DNA from: Planctomycetaceae bacterium
Lineage (GTDB): Bacteria > Planctomycetota > Planctomycetia > Planctomycetales > Planctomycetaceae
Direction: 5' to 3'
DNA: 39,920 bases
Assembly: GCA_020426505.1 (NCBI GenBank)
Contig: JAGQPX010000093.1
Span: forward strand, 1-39,920
Both the position numbers and the translations under genes were made by a program. Positions 7,101-14,761 of this stretch are shown piece after piece (position 1 is the stretch's first letter; each line of letters starts with the position of its first letter). A model generated the notes under the pieces. The model saw nothing but the letters and a program-made list of their open reading frames with translations, made no database searches and had not been told where the DNA came from.

Positions 7101-8264
7101 ATGAACTGGTGGAACCTGTTTTTGTCGGTGCTGCTGATTGCGGGGCACACGCAATTGTGGGTCGCATTCGTGAATCGGGTGCACGCCCTGCCGATGCCGC
7201 ACGCGGTCCTCAAGCATGTGCGGCACCTGCATGACGTTGCTCTGATCTCCTTCCCGATCGTCTTGCTGTGGTGCCTCGGTGTCTCCGGGCCTCGGCTGCT
7301 GACCTACGGTCGATGGAGCGACCTTTCCTCCGGTTGGATCGCTGTGATCGCCGTTTGCAGTCTTGGAGTCGCTGGCCTTGTCATCTCGACACTGCGGCAT
7401 CAATGGCGACCGTCTCCGCGTGCTGTGCTTTCGGAGCGAGCGGAGGTGTTCGACATTGAGAGTCAACTCGGACGACGGCCCGTTGGCGAGGGTCCGTATC
7501 GATCGCTGGCGACGCTTCCGTGGAACGAACAGTTCACCCTTGAACTCTCCGAGAAGCGACTCGCCTTGCCCCGGCTTCCGCGGGCGTGGGAAGGGTTGAC
7601 CATTCTGCATCTGTCGGACTGGCATCTGATGCCGACGATCGAGCGATGCTTCTTCGAAGAGGTCACCGACTATGTGAGTGCGCAGTCGGCCGATCTGATC
7701 GTGTTTACCGGCGACTTGATTGATGACATGGCCTGTGTCGAATGGTTCCCGCATACGTTGGGAATCCTTGATGCACCGCTGGGGCGATACTTCATTCTCG
7801 GCAATCATGACTGGGAGCAGGAGGCCGATGTGATTCGCGAGTGCCTGTCGTCGCACGGCTGGCAGAGCGTTGGGAGTGACGTGCGGACGATCGAACACGC
7901 CGGGCATCGCATGATGATTGCGGGTGATGAGACGCCGTGGCTGGGAGATCGACCGGACATCCAGGGTGCGACAGAAACCGACTTTCGCTTGTTGCTGGCA
8001 CACACGCCTGACCACTTTGGCTGGGCACGACGTCAAGGCGTCGATTTAATGTTGTCCGGGCATAATCACGGCGGACAAGTGGTGCTGCCGATCTTCGGAC
8101 CGGTCTACTCGCCCAGCACGAACGGCGTGCGATACGCAGCAGGGACGTTCGCGAAGGAGCAGACTGTGATGCATGTGTCACGTGGGCTGGCGGGACGTCA
8201 TCCACTGCGGTGGCGATGTCGTCCGGAGGTCACTCGACTGATACTCGAACGGGACACGGCCTGA
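7101..8264 (+). CDS. Membrane-anchored calcineurin-like metallophosphoesterase
   Basis: 387 residues. The N-terminal ~100 residues contain three or so hydrophobic segments (LFLSVLLIAGHTQLWVAFV; ALISFPIVLLWCLGV; WIAVIAVCSLGVAGLVI). The phosphoesterase domain follows with the full two-metal motif set: LHLSDWHL (Asp173, His175), FTGDLIDD (204-205), LGNHDW (234-237), LLAHTPDHF (His301) and SGHNHGGQ (320-325). Members hydrolyse phosphomonoesters or diesters; similar membrane-anchored proteins act on UDP-diacylglucosamine or other lipid-linked substrates, but the substrate here is unknown. The stop overlaps the start of the next gene by one base (TGATG), so it is coupled to a diacylglycerol/undecaprenol kinase homologue, which suggests lipid head-group metabolism. 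The start ATG has only a weak ribosome site. Confidence 0.88.
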   Translation: MNWWNLFLSVLLIAGHTQLWVAFVNRVHALPMPHAVLKHVRHLHDVALISFPIVLLWCLGVSGPRLLTYGRWSDLSSGWIAVIAVCSLGVAGLVISTLRHQWRPSPRAVLSERAEVFDIESQLGRRPVGEGPYRSLATLPWNEQFTLELSEKRLALPRLPRAWEGLTILHLSDWHLMPTIERCFFEEVTDYVSAQSADLIVFTGDLIDDMACVEWFPHTLGILDAPLGRYFILGNHDWEQEADVIRECLSSHGWQSVGSDVRTIEHAGHRMMIAGDETPWLGDRPDIQGATETDFRLLLAHTPDHFGWARRQGVDLMLSGHNHGGQVVLPIFGPVYSPSTNGVRYAAGTFAKEQTVMHVSRGLAGRHPLRWRCRPEVTRLILERDTA

Positions 8265-8632
8265 TGCAACAGCGCGGCTCGCTGCTCAAGAGTTTCGCCT
8301 GTGCCGCAACCGGCATCGTGCATGCTCTGCGAGCCGAACGGAACGTGAAGATTCATACTGCCGCCACGATCATGGTCTTTGGAGCCGCATTCGGCTTCCA
8401 CATCACGCCGGGCGAATGGTGCATGATCCTGCTGGCGATCGGCCTCGTGTGGACGGCTGAATTGCTCAACACGTCGATCGAAGCAGTCGTCGATCTCGTT
8501 TCGCCCGACGAGGATGAACTGGCACGTATCGCGAAAGACACATCCTCGGGCGGCGTGCTCATCGCGGCAATTGCCTCGGTCGCCGTCGGCGTGATCGTGT
8601 TCGGCCCGCGATTGTGGGCAATGATTTCGTGA
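8264..8632 (+). CDS. dgkA: Diacylglycerol/undecaprenol kinase family (DgkA) protein
   Basis: 122 residues, the usual size for this small integral-membrane lipid kinase. Family signatures are LRAERNVKIHTAATIMVF, WCMILLAIGLVWTAELLNTS (carrying the catalytic Glu), IEAVVDLVSP and AKDTSSGGVLIAAIASVAVG. Three membrane helices are predicted. It phosphorylates diacylglycerol or undecaprenol with ATP at the inner membrane, recycling lipid by-products of envelope synthesis; the two activities cannot be told apart here. The start ATG at 8264 shares the A of the preceding TGA stop; an earlier ATG in the same frame lies inside the upstream gene and is not used in this call. Confidence 0.92.
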   Translation: MQQRGSLLKSFACAATGIVHALRAERNVKIHTAATIMVFGAAFGFHITPGEWCMILLAIGLVWTAELLNTSIEAVVDLVSPDEDELARIAKDTSSGGVLIAAIASVAVGVIVFGPRLWAMIS

Positions 8633-8668
8633 CTGCGAAACCGCAAGCGAGTTCGGTAACGACAAAAG

Positions 8669-8692
8669 GCCCACGGGTCACATCCCGTGGGC
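8669..8692 (-). terminator. Rho-independent terminator for the 76-aa gene
   Basis: A 9-bp perfect GC-rich stem (8669-8677 with 8684-8692) has a 6-base loop. On the minus strand it is followed by CTTTTG, so it fits termination of the minus-strand gene ending at 8722. It could also stop plus-strand readthrough from dgkA. Confidence 0.8.
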
Positions 8693-8721
8693 GTTCAGCA
8701 TTGAAATCTGTCGTTCGCGAC

Positions 8722-8952
8722 TCAGCGGTGATAGCCGAGTGATGACATCACGTCGTAGAGTTCATCGAACGTGATGAACCGACGGCGGTGACGCAGCTTG
8801 TATTGGTCGACGGCTTCGGCCAACTCGTTGACTTCCGGTCGATCGGAGTTGTGATTCGTCTTGAACTGACGTCGCTCCACGCCCGGAGGAGCATCGACGC
8901 TGGCCGTGCGGCGGTTGAGGAAGCCGGTCTGTTGTTCGGGGGCGAGTTGCAT
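8722..8952 (-). CDS. Small conserved planctomycete-type protein (76 aa)
   Basis: The start ATG at 8952 has a GGGAG ribosome site 7 nt upstream; longer forms would run into the divergent gpsA gene. The product is soluble and charged, beginning MQLAPEQQTGFLNRRTASVD. It ends with a basic segment, YKLRHRRRFITFDELYDVMS, then SLGYHR. The RRRFIT-hydrophobic-SLGY ending looks like a conserved C-terminal motif I associate with short planctomycete proteins of unknown function; I cannot assign an activity. It has its own terminator and stands alone. Confidence 0.75.
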   Translation of the reverse strand: MQLAPEQQTGFLNRRTASVDAPPGVERRQFKTNHNSDRPEVNELAEAVDQYKLRHRRRFITFDELYDVMSSLGYHR

Positions 8953-9137
8953 TAGATTCTCCCGAGGTAGAATGGTACGCGACAACACTAGGTCGCCGTG
9001 GCCCGAAGGCAAACCGATTCTGAAAGAACGGTTTTCAGTTGGGAGCGTCCATGCGGGTGGTAGGGGTTGCACCGGGAGAATGTCACCTCCGCGAGCAACC
9101 AGTCCTGGCCCTTCTTGATAGATCGGGATTCGTGGCG

Positions 9138-10127
9138 ATGAAAACGACCATTCTCGGCGGCGGCGCGATGGGAACGGCCTGTGCGATTCTGCTGGCTGAT
9201 CATGCCGGTCAGGACGTCTCGATCTGGGCACGAGAGGAGGATAATCCGCAGCGAATCGCAGAAACACGTGTCAACGAACGTTACCTCCCCGGCGTGCCTA
9301 TCCCCGATTCGATCGGCATCACGTCAGACATCGAGCAAGCCATTGATGGCGCCGATTTTCTGCTGCTGGCGATCCCGACCAAGTTTGTCCGCGCGACGCT
9401 GACACACCTGCGTCCGTCACTGACGGGTGATCGCCCGGTGGTGAGCATCGTGAAAGGAATTGAGAACGAGACGTTCATGCGTCCCAGCGAGATCGTGAAG
9501 GACGTGCTGGGCGAGCGACCGGTCGTCGCATTGAGTGGACCGAGTCATGCGGAGGAGATCGCCCGGCGAATGCCCGCATCCGTGGTTGCTGCCTGTACGG
9601 ACATCACACTCGCCGAACAGGTGCAAACGATGTTCTCGACCGACCGCTTTCGGGTCTACACGAACAACGACCCGCTTGGCGTCGAACTGGCCGGCGCGCT
9701 CAAGAACGTCATCGGCCTCGCAGCCGGCATGTGTGACGGTTTGAAGTTTGGCGACAACGCCAAGTCGGCCCTGATGACGCGCGGCATCGTCGAGATCACT
9801 CGCTTCGGCGTCGCCCTCGGAGCCGACCCGGCCACCTTCAACGGCCTCGCCGGGATTGGTGATCTCATCACGACATGCATGAGCCCCCACGGTCGCAACC
9901 GTCAGGTCGGCGAGCAACTCGGTAAGGGTCAGACGCTCGACGAGATCATGAGCCACATGGCCGCGATTGCCGAAGGCGTCAACACCACCCGCAGCGTGCA
10001 CGACCTCGCCCAACAAAAGAACATTGAAATGCCCATCACCGACGAAATCTACTCCGTACTCTATGAGGGCAAGTCCCCCCTCGAAGCGACCGAAACACTG
10101 ATGCAAAGACCCCCGCGCGCTGAGTGA
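9138..10127 (+). CDS. gpsA: NAD(P)-dependent glycerol-3-phosphate dehydrogenase
   Basis: 329 residues, standard length. It reduces dihydroxyacetone phosphate to sn-glycerol 3-phosphate in the cytoplasm for phospholipid synthesis. The N-terminal dinucleotide-binding motif is ILGGGAMGTACAILLADHAG (about 4-23). Later signatures are VSIVKGIE, ALSGPSHAEEIARRMPASVV, the catalytic-lysine region ELAGALKNVIGLAAGMCDGL and GLAGIGDLITTCMSPHGRNR. The start ATG at 9138 gives the exact family N-terminus (MKTTILGGGAMG); the frame is open 33 codons upstream but that extension has no family character. It converges on the ParE toxin gene 3 nt away. Confidence 0.96.
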   Translation: MKTTILGGGAMGTACAILLADHAGQDVSIWAREEDNPQRIAETRVNERYLPGVPIPDSIGITSDIEQAIDGADFLLLAIPTKFVRATLTHLRPSLTGDRPVVSIVKGIENETFMRPSEIVKDVLGERPVVALSGPSHAEEIARRMPASVVAACTDITLAEQVQTMFSTDRFRVYTNNDPLGVELAGALKNVIGLAAGMCDGLKFGDNAKSALMTRGIVEITRFGVALGADPATFNGLAGIGDLITTCMSPHGRNRQVGEQLGKGQTLDEIMSHMAAIAEGVNTTRSVHDLAQQKNIEMPITDEIYSVLYEGKSPLEATETLMQRPPRAE

Positions 10128-10130
10128 ACC

Positions 10131-10463
10131 CTAATCATCGTCCGGAGGGCCGGGTTCGCTCATCGTGTTCTGCCTGCCTCCGCGAACGTGCAGGATGCGA
10201 ATCTCGTCACTCACGATGGTGTAAAGAGCACGATACTTCCGACCACGGCGAGTCTTGAATGCGAAGTGGCGGACTTCGTAATCGACGAACTCATTTTCTG
10301 GTGCGAGCGGCCAGCCGGTGGGATTGCTCAGGAGACGTTCGGTAGCCATCTCAAACGCTGCGAGCCAACGCTCCGCTCCTTCCGGGGATCGTTCCTCCAG
10401 CCAGGAATAGATGTCCTCGACATCCGCTTCTGCCCGTTTCAGGATGCGGAGGCGGTGCGTCAT
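10131..10463 (-). CDS. ParE/RelE-superfamily toxin
   Basis: 110 residues with the ParE-type fold signature: RILKRAEADVEDIYSWLEER, ERWLAAFEMATERLLSNPTG, EVRHFAFKTRRGRKYRALYT, IVSDEIRILHVRGGRQN. ParE toxins poison DNA gyrase, whereas RelE relatives cleave ribosome-bound mRNA; the sequence favours ParE/RelE superfamily membership without settling the target. The start ATG overlaps the antitoxin stop by four bases (ATGA), the normal arrangement for a type II toxin-antitoxin operon with the antitoxin first. The toxin looks complete. Confidence 0.88.
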   Translation of the reverse strand: MTHRLRILKRAEADVEDIYSWLEERSPEGAERWLAAFEMATERLLSNPTGWPLAPENEFVDYEVRHFAFKTRRGRKYRALYTIVSDEIRILHVRGGRQNTMSEPGPPDDD

Positions 10464-10714
10464 TCTTCTGGACGCATCCCGTGCCGATGGCGCAGTTCGC
10501 TGAAGAACTCGTGGAGAGGCCGACCGGTGTCTCCCTGCTCCATGTCAGCCAGTGCGGCTTTGACGGCTGAAACACTCTCAGCAAGTTCCGATTCGTCGGG
10601 AGACTGTAGCTGCCAAAGATCAAACAGTTCGGCCATCGACAAATCAGACTCCGACTCTCGAATTTGCTCGGAGGCAAACCGATAGAAACTGTCGACCTGG
10701 TGTTGTGTGGCCAT
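10460..10714 (-). CDS. Antitoxin partner of the ParE-type toxin
   Basis: 84 acidic residues immediately upstream of the toxin with a four-base overlap. The start at ATG 10714 is chosen because an AGGGAA ribosome site lies 9 nt upstream; the ATG at 10723 would abut that site directly. The sequence (MATQHQVDSFYRFASEQIRE, MAELFDLWQLQSPDESELAE, VSAVKAALADMEQGDTGRPL) is helical and contains the hydrophobic and acidic pattern of antitoxins that wrap their toxin. The final part, LHEFFSELRHRHGM, resembles the toxin-binding tail of PHD/AbrB-independent planctomycete antitoxins. No clear DNA-binding domain is visible, so autoregulation is uncertain. Confidence 0.8.
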   Translation of the reverse strand: MATQHQVDSFYRFASEQIRESESDLSMAELFDLWQLQSPDESELAESVSAVKAALADMEQGDTGRPLHEFFSELRHRHGMRPEE

Positions 10715-10778
10715 GTGGCTCATTTCCCTGAACAACGTCGACTCTTAGCCTATCAGGATCACGTGAGTGAAGTCAAAA

Positions 10779-11651
10779 TCAACCTCCGTGAGAACCAATC
10801 GCCCGCCACGCAGTAATGGCGTCTTTCACGGCTCTCACGTCATGCACGCGGATGATGTCGGTGTGTTGCTGGGCGAGGGCGATGGCCACGCCGATCGTGC
10901 CGGCGGTCCGTTCGTCGATCTCGCGGCCGATGAGCTTTTTGAGGAATCGTTTGCGGGAGTGACCGATGAGCACCGGACGACCAAGCGCGCGGAAGGCGGA
11001 GATGTTGGACAGGATCTCCACGTTGTGAGCAGCCGTCTTACCGAAGCCGATGCCCGGATCAAGCACGACACGTTCAGGGGCGATCCCCTGCTCTGCGAGT
11101 GAGTCGAGCCGCCGCTTGAGGTAGTCGACGATCTCGCTGACGACGTCTGAGTATTGTGGATCATCCTGCATCGTGCGGGGGGTGCCTCGCATGTGCATCG
11201 CGATGACGCCGCAATCGGATTCCGCGCAGAGCTTGGCCATCTGTGGGTCCAGTGTGAGTGCGGAGACGTCATTCACAATCGAGGCTCCGGCTGCGAGAGC
11301 CTCGCGGGCAACGGTTGCCTTGGTGGTGTCGATCGAGATCGGGACCTGTGTGATGCTCGCGAGTCGCTCGATGACCGGGATCACACGCTGGAGTTCCTCC
11401 GCCCCCGAGACGGCCTCCGCACCGGGGCGGGTCGATTCTCCGCCGACGTCCAAGATGTCGGTACCCTGTTCGATCAGAGATTGTGCATGCTCGACCGCTT
11501 GTTCCGAATCGAGGAAATTGCCGCCATCAGAGAAGCTGTCAGGTGTCACATTCACGATTCCCATTATCCACGGCATCTCTCCTAAGGTGTAATGAGATTT
11601 GCAGATATGCCATTTGGTGATTTTGATGTGATCGGAAAAAAGCTCATTCAT
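10779..11651 (-). CDS. folP: Dihydropteroate synthase
   Basis: 290 residues. It condenses 6-hydroxymethyl-7,8-dihydropterin pyrophosphate with p-aminobenzoate in folate synthesis. All signatures are present: IMGIVNVTPDSFSDGGNFLD, DVGGESTRPGAEAVS, PISIDTTKATVAREAL, IVNDVSAL, VLDPGIGFGKTAAHN and VLIGHSRKRFL. The start at ATG 11651 has GGAG about 10 nt upstream and gives a slightly long N-terminus; further in-frame starts lie upstream up to 11729 but lack support. It is the target of sulfonamides in other bacteria. The gene is separate from other folate genes here and is divergent from the Cys-rich protein gene. Confidence 0.95.
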   Translation of the reverse strand: MNELFSDHIKITKWHICKSHYTLGEMPWIMGIVNVTPDSFSDGGNFLDSEQAVEHAQSLIEQGTDILDVGGESTRPGAEAVSGAEELQRVIPVIERLASITQVPISIDTTKATVAREALAAGASIVNDVSALTLDPQMAKLCAESDCGVIAMHMRGTPRTMQDDPQYSDVVSEIVDYLKRRLDSLAEQGIAPERVVLDPGIGFGKTAAHNVEILSNISAFRALGRPVLIGHSRKRFLKKLIGREIDERTAGTIGVAIALAQQHTDIIRVHDVRAVKDAITAWRAIGSHGG

Positions 11652-11873
11652 GGAGATTGCTCCACTTGTCATTGAGAGGCTCCGTGAAAGGAAATATCGA
11701 AGTTTTAGGAAATTTGCGAAAGTATCCAAAACTTTGCCCAGACAATGGAAACCTCCTGTATTCGTTTGACATCAAGAATGCCGCTGTTATCCTAACCGGC
11801 ATGATCGGCACAGTCATCGTACGTCGAACTCGTGGCGTACAAGGACGTTGCCCGGATGATTGTCCGCCGACGG

Positions 11874-11892
11874 CCGCTTTGAGTCAAAGCGG
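11874..11892. promoter_or_regulatory. Perfect hairpin in the leader of the Cys-rich protein gene
   Basis: Arms 11874-11882 (CCGCTTTGA) and 11884-11892 are exact reverse complements around one G. It lies 52 nt upstream of ATG 11944, in the 292-bp gap to the divergent folP. It could be an mRNA-stabilising leader hairpin or a dyad operator. I see nothing else assignable in that gap. Confidence 0.45.
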
Positions 11893-11943
11893 TCAGTGGA
11901 ACAACGAGGAAACAACTTTTTTGATAGTCGGAGGAAACACCCA

Positions 11944-12549
11944 ATGACACGACGTTCAATGTTTGTGGCAGCCGCTGCGGTGGTTTGCCTGTTGGCAATG
12001 CAAGCGGACAGTGAAGCCGGCCGCCGTTGTGGTCGCCGCGCCTACCGCGGACACGGCTGCGGCCACAGCGTTTCGCACTGCGGTTACTCTCACTGCGATA
12101 CCGGATGCGGCTACTCGGACTGCGGCAGCAGCTGCGGTTACAGCAGTTGCGACACCGGATGTGGTTCGAGCTGCGGTTACAGCAGTTGTGGATCGAGCTG
12201 TGACAGCTGTGGTTACAGCAGTTGTGGCTCCAGCAGCTGCGGTTCAAGCTGTGGAAGCTGCGGTTACAGTAGCTGTGACTCCGGTTGCGGATCGAGCTGT
12301 GGTTACAGCAGCTGCGGCTCAAGCTGTGGTAGCTGTGCTTCCACCTGCTGTGGCGCACAGGTTTCGACGTGTGGTTACAGCAGCTGTGGTTACAGCAGCT
12401 GCGGTTCAAGCTGCTCCAGCTGCGGTGGCGCAAGCTACAGCGGTGAAGCTGCTCCCGCCGTCGGTGCTCCCGCACCGGCACAGGACGCTCCGGCTCCTCC
12501 GGCCGAAGACGCTCCCGCTGACGCTCCGGCTGCTCAGCCGACCGCCTGA
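11944..12549 (+). CDS. Secreted Cys/Gly/Ser/Tyr-rich repeat protein (201 aa)
   Basis: A strong GGAGG ribosome site precedes ATG 11944. The N-terminus is a signal peptide (MTRRSMFVAAAAVVCLLAMQ, cleaved near ADSEA). The mature region to about residue 160 is built of short units such as CGYSSCGSSC and CDTGCGSSC, repeated many times, and contains about 29 cysteines spaced 3-4 residues apart. The C-terminal 40 residues are an Ala/Pro tail (APAPAQDAPAPPAEDAPADA). No family name fits. Dense cysteine implies a disulfide-cross-linked or metal-binding extracellular protein; planctomycete envelopes are known to be rich in disulfide-linked protein, so a wall or surface role is plausible. It is a single-gene unit with its own strong terminator, which suggests high expression. 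Confidence 0.85.
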   Translation: MTRRSMFVAAAAVVCLLAMQADSEAGRRCGRRAYRGHGCGHSVSHCGYSHCDTGCGYSDCGSSCGYSSCDTGCGSSCGYSSCGSSCDSCGYSSCGSSSCGSSCGSCGYSSCDSGCGSSCGYSSCGSSCGSCASTCCGAQVSTCGYSSCGYSSCGSSCSSCGGASYSGEAAPAVGAPAPAQDAPAPPAEDAPADAPAAQPTA

Positions 12550-12578
12550 TCATCAACTGATCACAGCGAATGAACTTC

Positions 12579-12613
12579 AACCCGTCTGGTGTATGCCGCC
12601 AGGCGGGTTTTCT
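12579..12613 (+). terminator. Rho-independent terminator after the Cys-rich gene
   Basis: An 11-bp stem (12579-12589 with 12599-12609, one G-U pair) has a 9-base loop. It is followed by TTTCTC on the plus strand. It lies 30 nt after the stop codon. Confidence 0.85.
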
Positions 12614-12653
12614 CATGCGCCGACTGAAGCCGTCGCAAGAAATGCCAACGGTG

Positions 12654-14603
12654 CTACTGTTGTCCCTTTGCGACAAGCCGGACCTCATACGTTGCGACAT
12701 CCACATACCAGATGTCACGATCCGGGAAGCTCTCGGCAACCTTGTCCGTCTCAGTCGTCCCCGGTCGATACCTGCCGAAGAGGATTTGATTCTGCAATGC
12801 CGGATCATTCACAACATAGTCCATGTGTCGGTCCGACGGATCGGCTTCGACCAGAATCAGCGCTCGTCCATCATCGACACGCTGCTTGATCATTTTGTTG
12901 AAGGCGGCATAGTGCTGACGCGAGAATGCGACCTCTGCAACCCCCGTGTCAATGCGTGACGGCCACAAAGGCACGACTGTCACCAGATTCACTATCGCAC
13001 TAACGATGACCAGCAAACTCCCCCAAACAGGCATCCATGGCCGCTCTGTGCTGAGCCATGCCGGTCGCAGTTGGTCGAGAGTTCCCGCGAACAGCAATAG
13101 CCAGAAGGGGGCCGACTCGAACACGTAATGCCAGCTCATGATGCCTTCAAACCAGTACGGAATGTGCACCACGTGTAATGAGATGATGGCAGCTGCGATC
13201 AACCACCAGTCACTCGACCAACGATCGATGGTCAGCAGAAACATGATCGTTGTCATCAGCAGCGGCACGACTCCGAGCGTCCATCGCGTGCTGTGCACGC
13301 TGCGTCGCCAGACGTTCTTCGCAGCGAGTGCAGGGGTCAGATTCTCCGCCCACTTGTCGTAATTCTCCAGCACCTTCGGCCCGAGTGCTGCCTCACCGCG
13401 AATCCGGTTGTTGAAGCCATACACATGCCGGGGCGTGTAGATGTCGGTGTATTGCTGATAGGGAGTCACCAGTGCATCACCTGTGATGGCTTTGTTGAAA
13501 ACGAACAACCCAGCAAGTCCCACGAGAAGCGGTACGGACATCGCAAGTGCCGTCAGCAATCGCTGAGGGACCGGCACACCCCCCTCGTCGGCGCTCTCAT
13601 GTCGACGAAGTGTCGATCGGCCAGCCAATATCCACCATCCGAACCAGACTCCGAACGGCAGCCCGATGCCTGCAGCCGTCATCGGACGGCAAAGCATGGC
13701 ATACGTCAGACCGGTCCCCGCGAGAAAGGCCCAGCCTCTCGTTCGCTTCCCGTGTCGCAAAGCCATCCGCATCTTGAGAAATGTGATCACAAACACCAGT
13801 AGTCCGAACAGTGTTGGGTGATGCGCGAGTAGCAAGTTGCTGAACAGTCCGACTCCCGGTGAGACGGCCATCAACAGCCCGGCCAAAAGTCCCACGCGGT
13901 TGTTCGCGAGGTGACGTCCAATCCAGAAGACGAGAAACGATGCGAACGCATGTGCCGTCCAGTGCCCCCACCACGCATTGCCCATCGCAAGGAACGGTGC
14001 CATCCACAGCCCCGCGCCAGGGAAGTACCGGCTTGCAAAGCGTCCCTCGTTGAGCACGTGCATCTGATCGAACAACTCAGGCATCGGCTCGAAGCTGGGA
14101 AACGACAATCGTCCCGCGAGGAACGTCTCCGCCTGAAAGAGATAGCTGTACTCATCGTGATACGCGGGCGGCAGGTCGCCGAACTGCTGACCCACATGCC
14201 AACTCATCGCAAAGCCGGTTGCTGCAACGACGACCGAGAGGAGCAGCGCCCGCACATGCTCTGCCGTCGGTGTCGGGCAATCGGGCATGGGACATGACTC
14301 GTCCAGCCATTTGTTGAGGACCAGCCAGAATCGCGGTGTGCGGTCGAGCAGAGGTCGCCGAAAGAACCACAGCGGAATCGCCAGTAACAACACAGGGACG
14401 AACGGCGACCAGTCCACCTTCGGATCGCTCAGCCATCTCAGAGCCTGGCCATTCGGCATTTCGGGGGAGGTGAACCAGCGAGGCCATTCATTCCAGACTG
14501 CCAGCCCCAACGTGATCACCCACGCCAGCCAAAAGGCGATCAACCAGCGAGACTTGCCGGTTCCCGGCTGCCCGGTCGCGTTGTCGGTTGAAACTTCCGG
14601 CAC
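12654..14603 (-). CDS. Polytopic membrane glycosyltransferase, GT39/ArnT-like (GT-C fold)
   Basis: 649 residues with about ten to twelve hydrophobic helices. The first periplasmic loop carries YHDEYSYLFQAETFLAGRLS, the acidic DE motif typical of dolichyl/polyprenyl-phosphate-sugar transferases (PMT/ArnT families), with YFPGAGLWMAPFLAMG following. Such enzymes transfer a sugar from a polyprenyl-phosphate donor to lipid or protein on the outer face of the inner membrane. Sugar and acceptor cannot be told. The C-terminal ~120 residues are soluble (FSRQHYAAFNKMIKQRVDDG, RALILVEADPSDRHMDYVV). The start is the GTG at 14603, with only a distant AGAGG upstream, so the exact N-terminus is uncertain. 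It is divergent from the multiheme cytochrome gene. Confidence 0.82.
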   Translation of the reverse strand: MPEVSTDNATGQPGTGKSRWLIAFWLAWVITLGLAVWNEWPRWFTSPEMPNGQALRWLSDPKVDWSPFVPVLLLAIPLWFFRRPLLDRTPRFWLVLNKWLDESCPMPDCPTPTAEHVRALLLSVVVAATGFAMSWHVGQQFGDLPPAYHDEYSYLFQAETFLAGRLSFPSFEPMPELFDQMHVLNEGRFASRYFPGAGLWMAPFLAMGNAWWGHWTAHAFASFLVFWIGRHLANNRVGLLAGLLMAVSPGVGLFSNLLLAHHPTLFGLLVFVITFLKMRMALRHGKRTRGWAFLAGTGLTYAMLCRPMTAAGIGLPFGVWFGWWILAGRSTLRRHESADEGGVPVPQRLLTALAMSVPLLVGLAGLFVFNKAITGDALVTPYQQYTDIYTPRHVYGFNNRIRGEAALGPKVLENYDKWAENLTPALAAKNVWRRSVHSTRWTLGVVPLLMTTIMFLLTIDRWSSDWWLIAAAIISLHVVHIPYWFEGIMSWHYVFESAPFWLLLFAGTLDQLRPAWLSTERPWMPVWGSLLVIVSAIVNLVTVVPLWPSRIDTGVAEVAFSRQHYAAFNKMIKQRVDDGRALILVEADPSDRHMDYVVNDPALQNQILFGRYRPGTTETDKVAESFPDRDIWYVDVATYEVRLVAKGQQ

Positions 14604-14648
14604 GGGTCAAGAGGCCTCTAGGTGTTAAATCAGTGGACAGGTACGATC

Positions 14649-14677
14649 CTCCCCTGCCCTTAAGGGGAGAGGGGAGT
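14649..14677. repeat. Degraded copy of the CCCTCTCCC palindrome
   Basis: CTCCCCTGCCCTTAAGGGG followed by AGAGGGGAG is an imperfect copy of the hairpin found at 6991-7014 and at the ends of the 1814-1983 element. It lies in the divergent promoter region between the glycosyltransferase and cytochrome genes. Confidence 0.65.
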
Positions 14678-14761
14678 GATGGCCGTGGCGCTTTGCACAC
14701 GACGATCTCACTCCCAACGTAGCCAATCCTTCGTCTGTCGTCATCCACGAACAGGAGCCCG

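Noticed and set aside
6964..7167. Longer N-terminus for UbiD
   Set aside because: The extension runs through a palindromic repeat, overlaps the divergent gene, and the family N-terminus begins at ATG 6963.
7077..8036. 319-codon minus-strand ORF opposite the metallophosphoesterase gene
   Set aside because: The plus strand has all phosphoesterase motifs; the minus reading is Arg/Gln-rich shadow sequence.
11657..11947. 96-codon plus-strand ORF in the folP-to-Cys-rich gap
   Set aside because: No ribosome site, no family features, and it covers the dyad and the true ribosome site of the next gene.
11792..12808. 338-codon Cys/Asn/Arg/Ser-rich ORF on the minus strand
   Set aside because: This is the antisense reading of the same repeats and shows only repeat-derived low complexity (NRSCCNHS); no start signal or family match.
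11963..12889. 308-codon Ala/Val-rich ORF on the plus strand across the Cys-rich gene
   Set aside because: It is the shifted frame of the short DNA repeats (TAV/VAV units), has no ribosome site, and runs through the terminator into the antisense of the glycosyltransferase gene.
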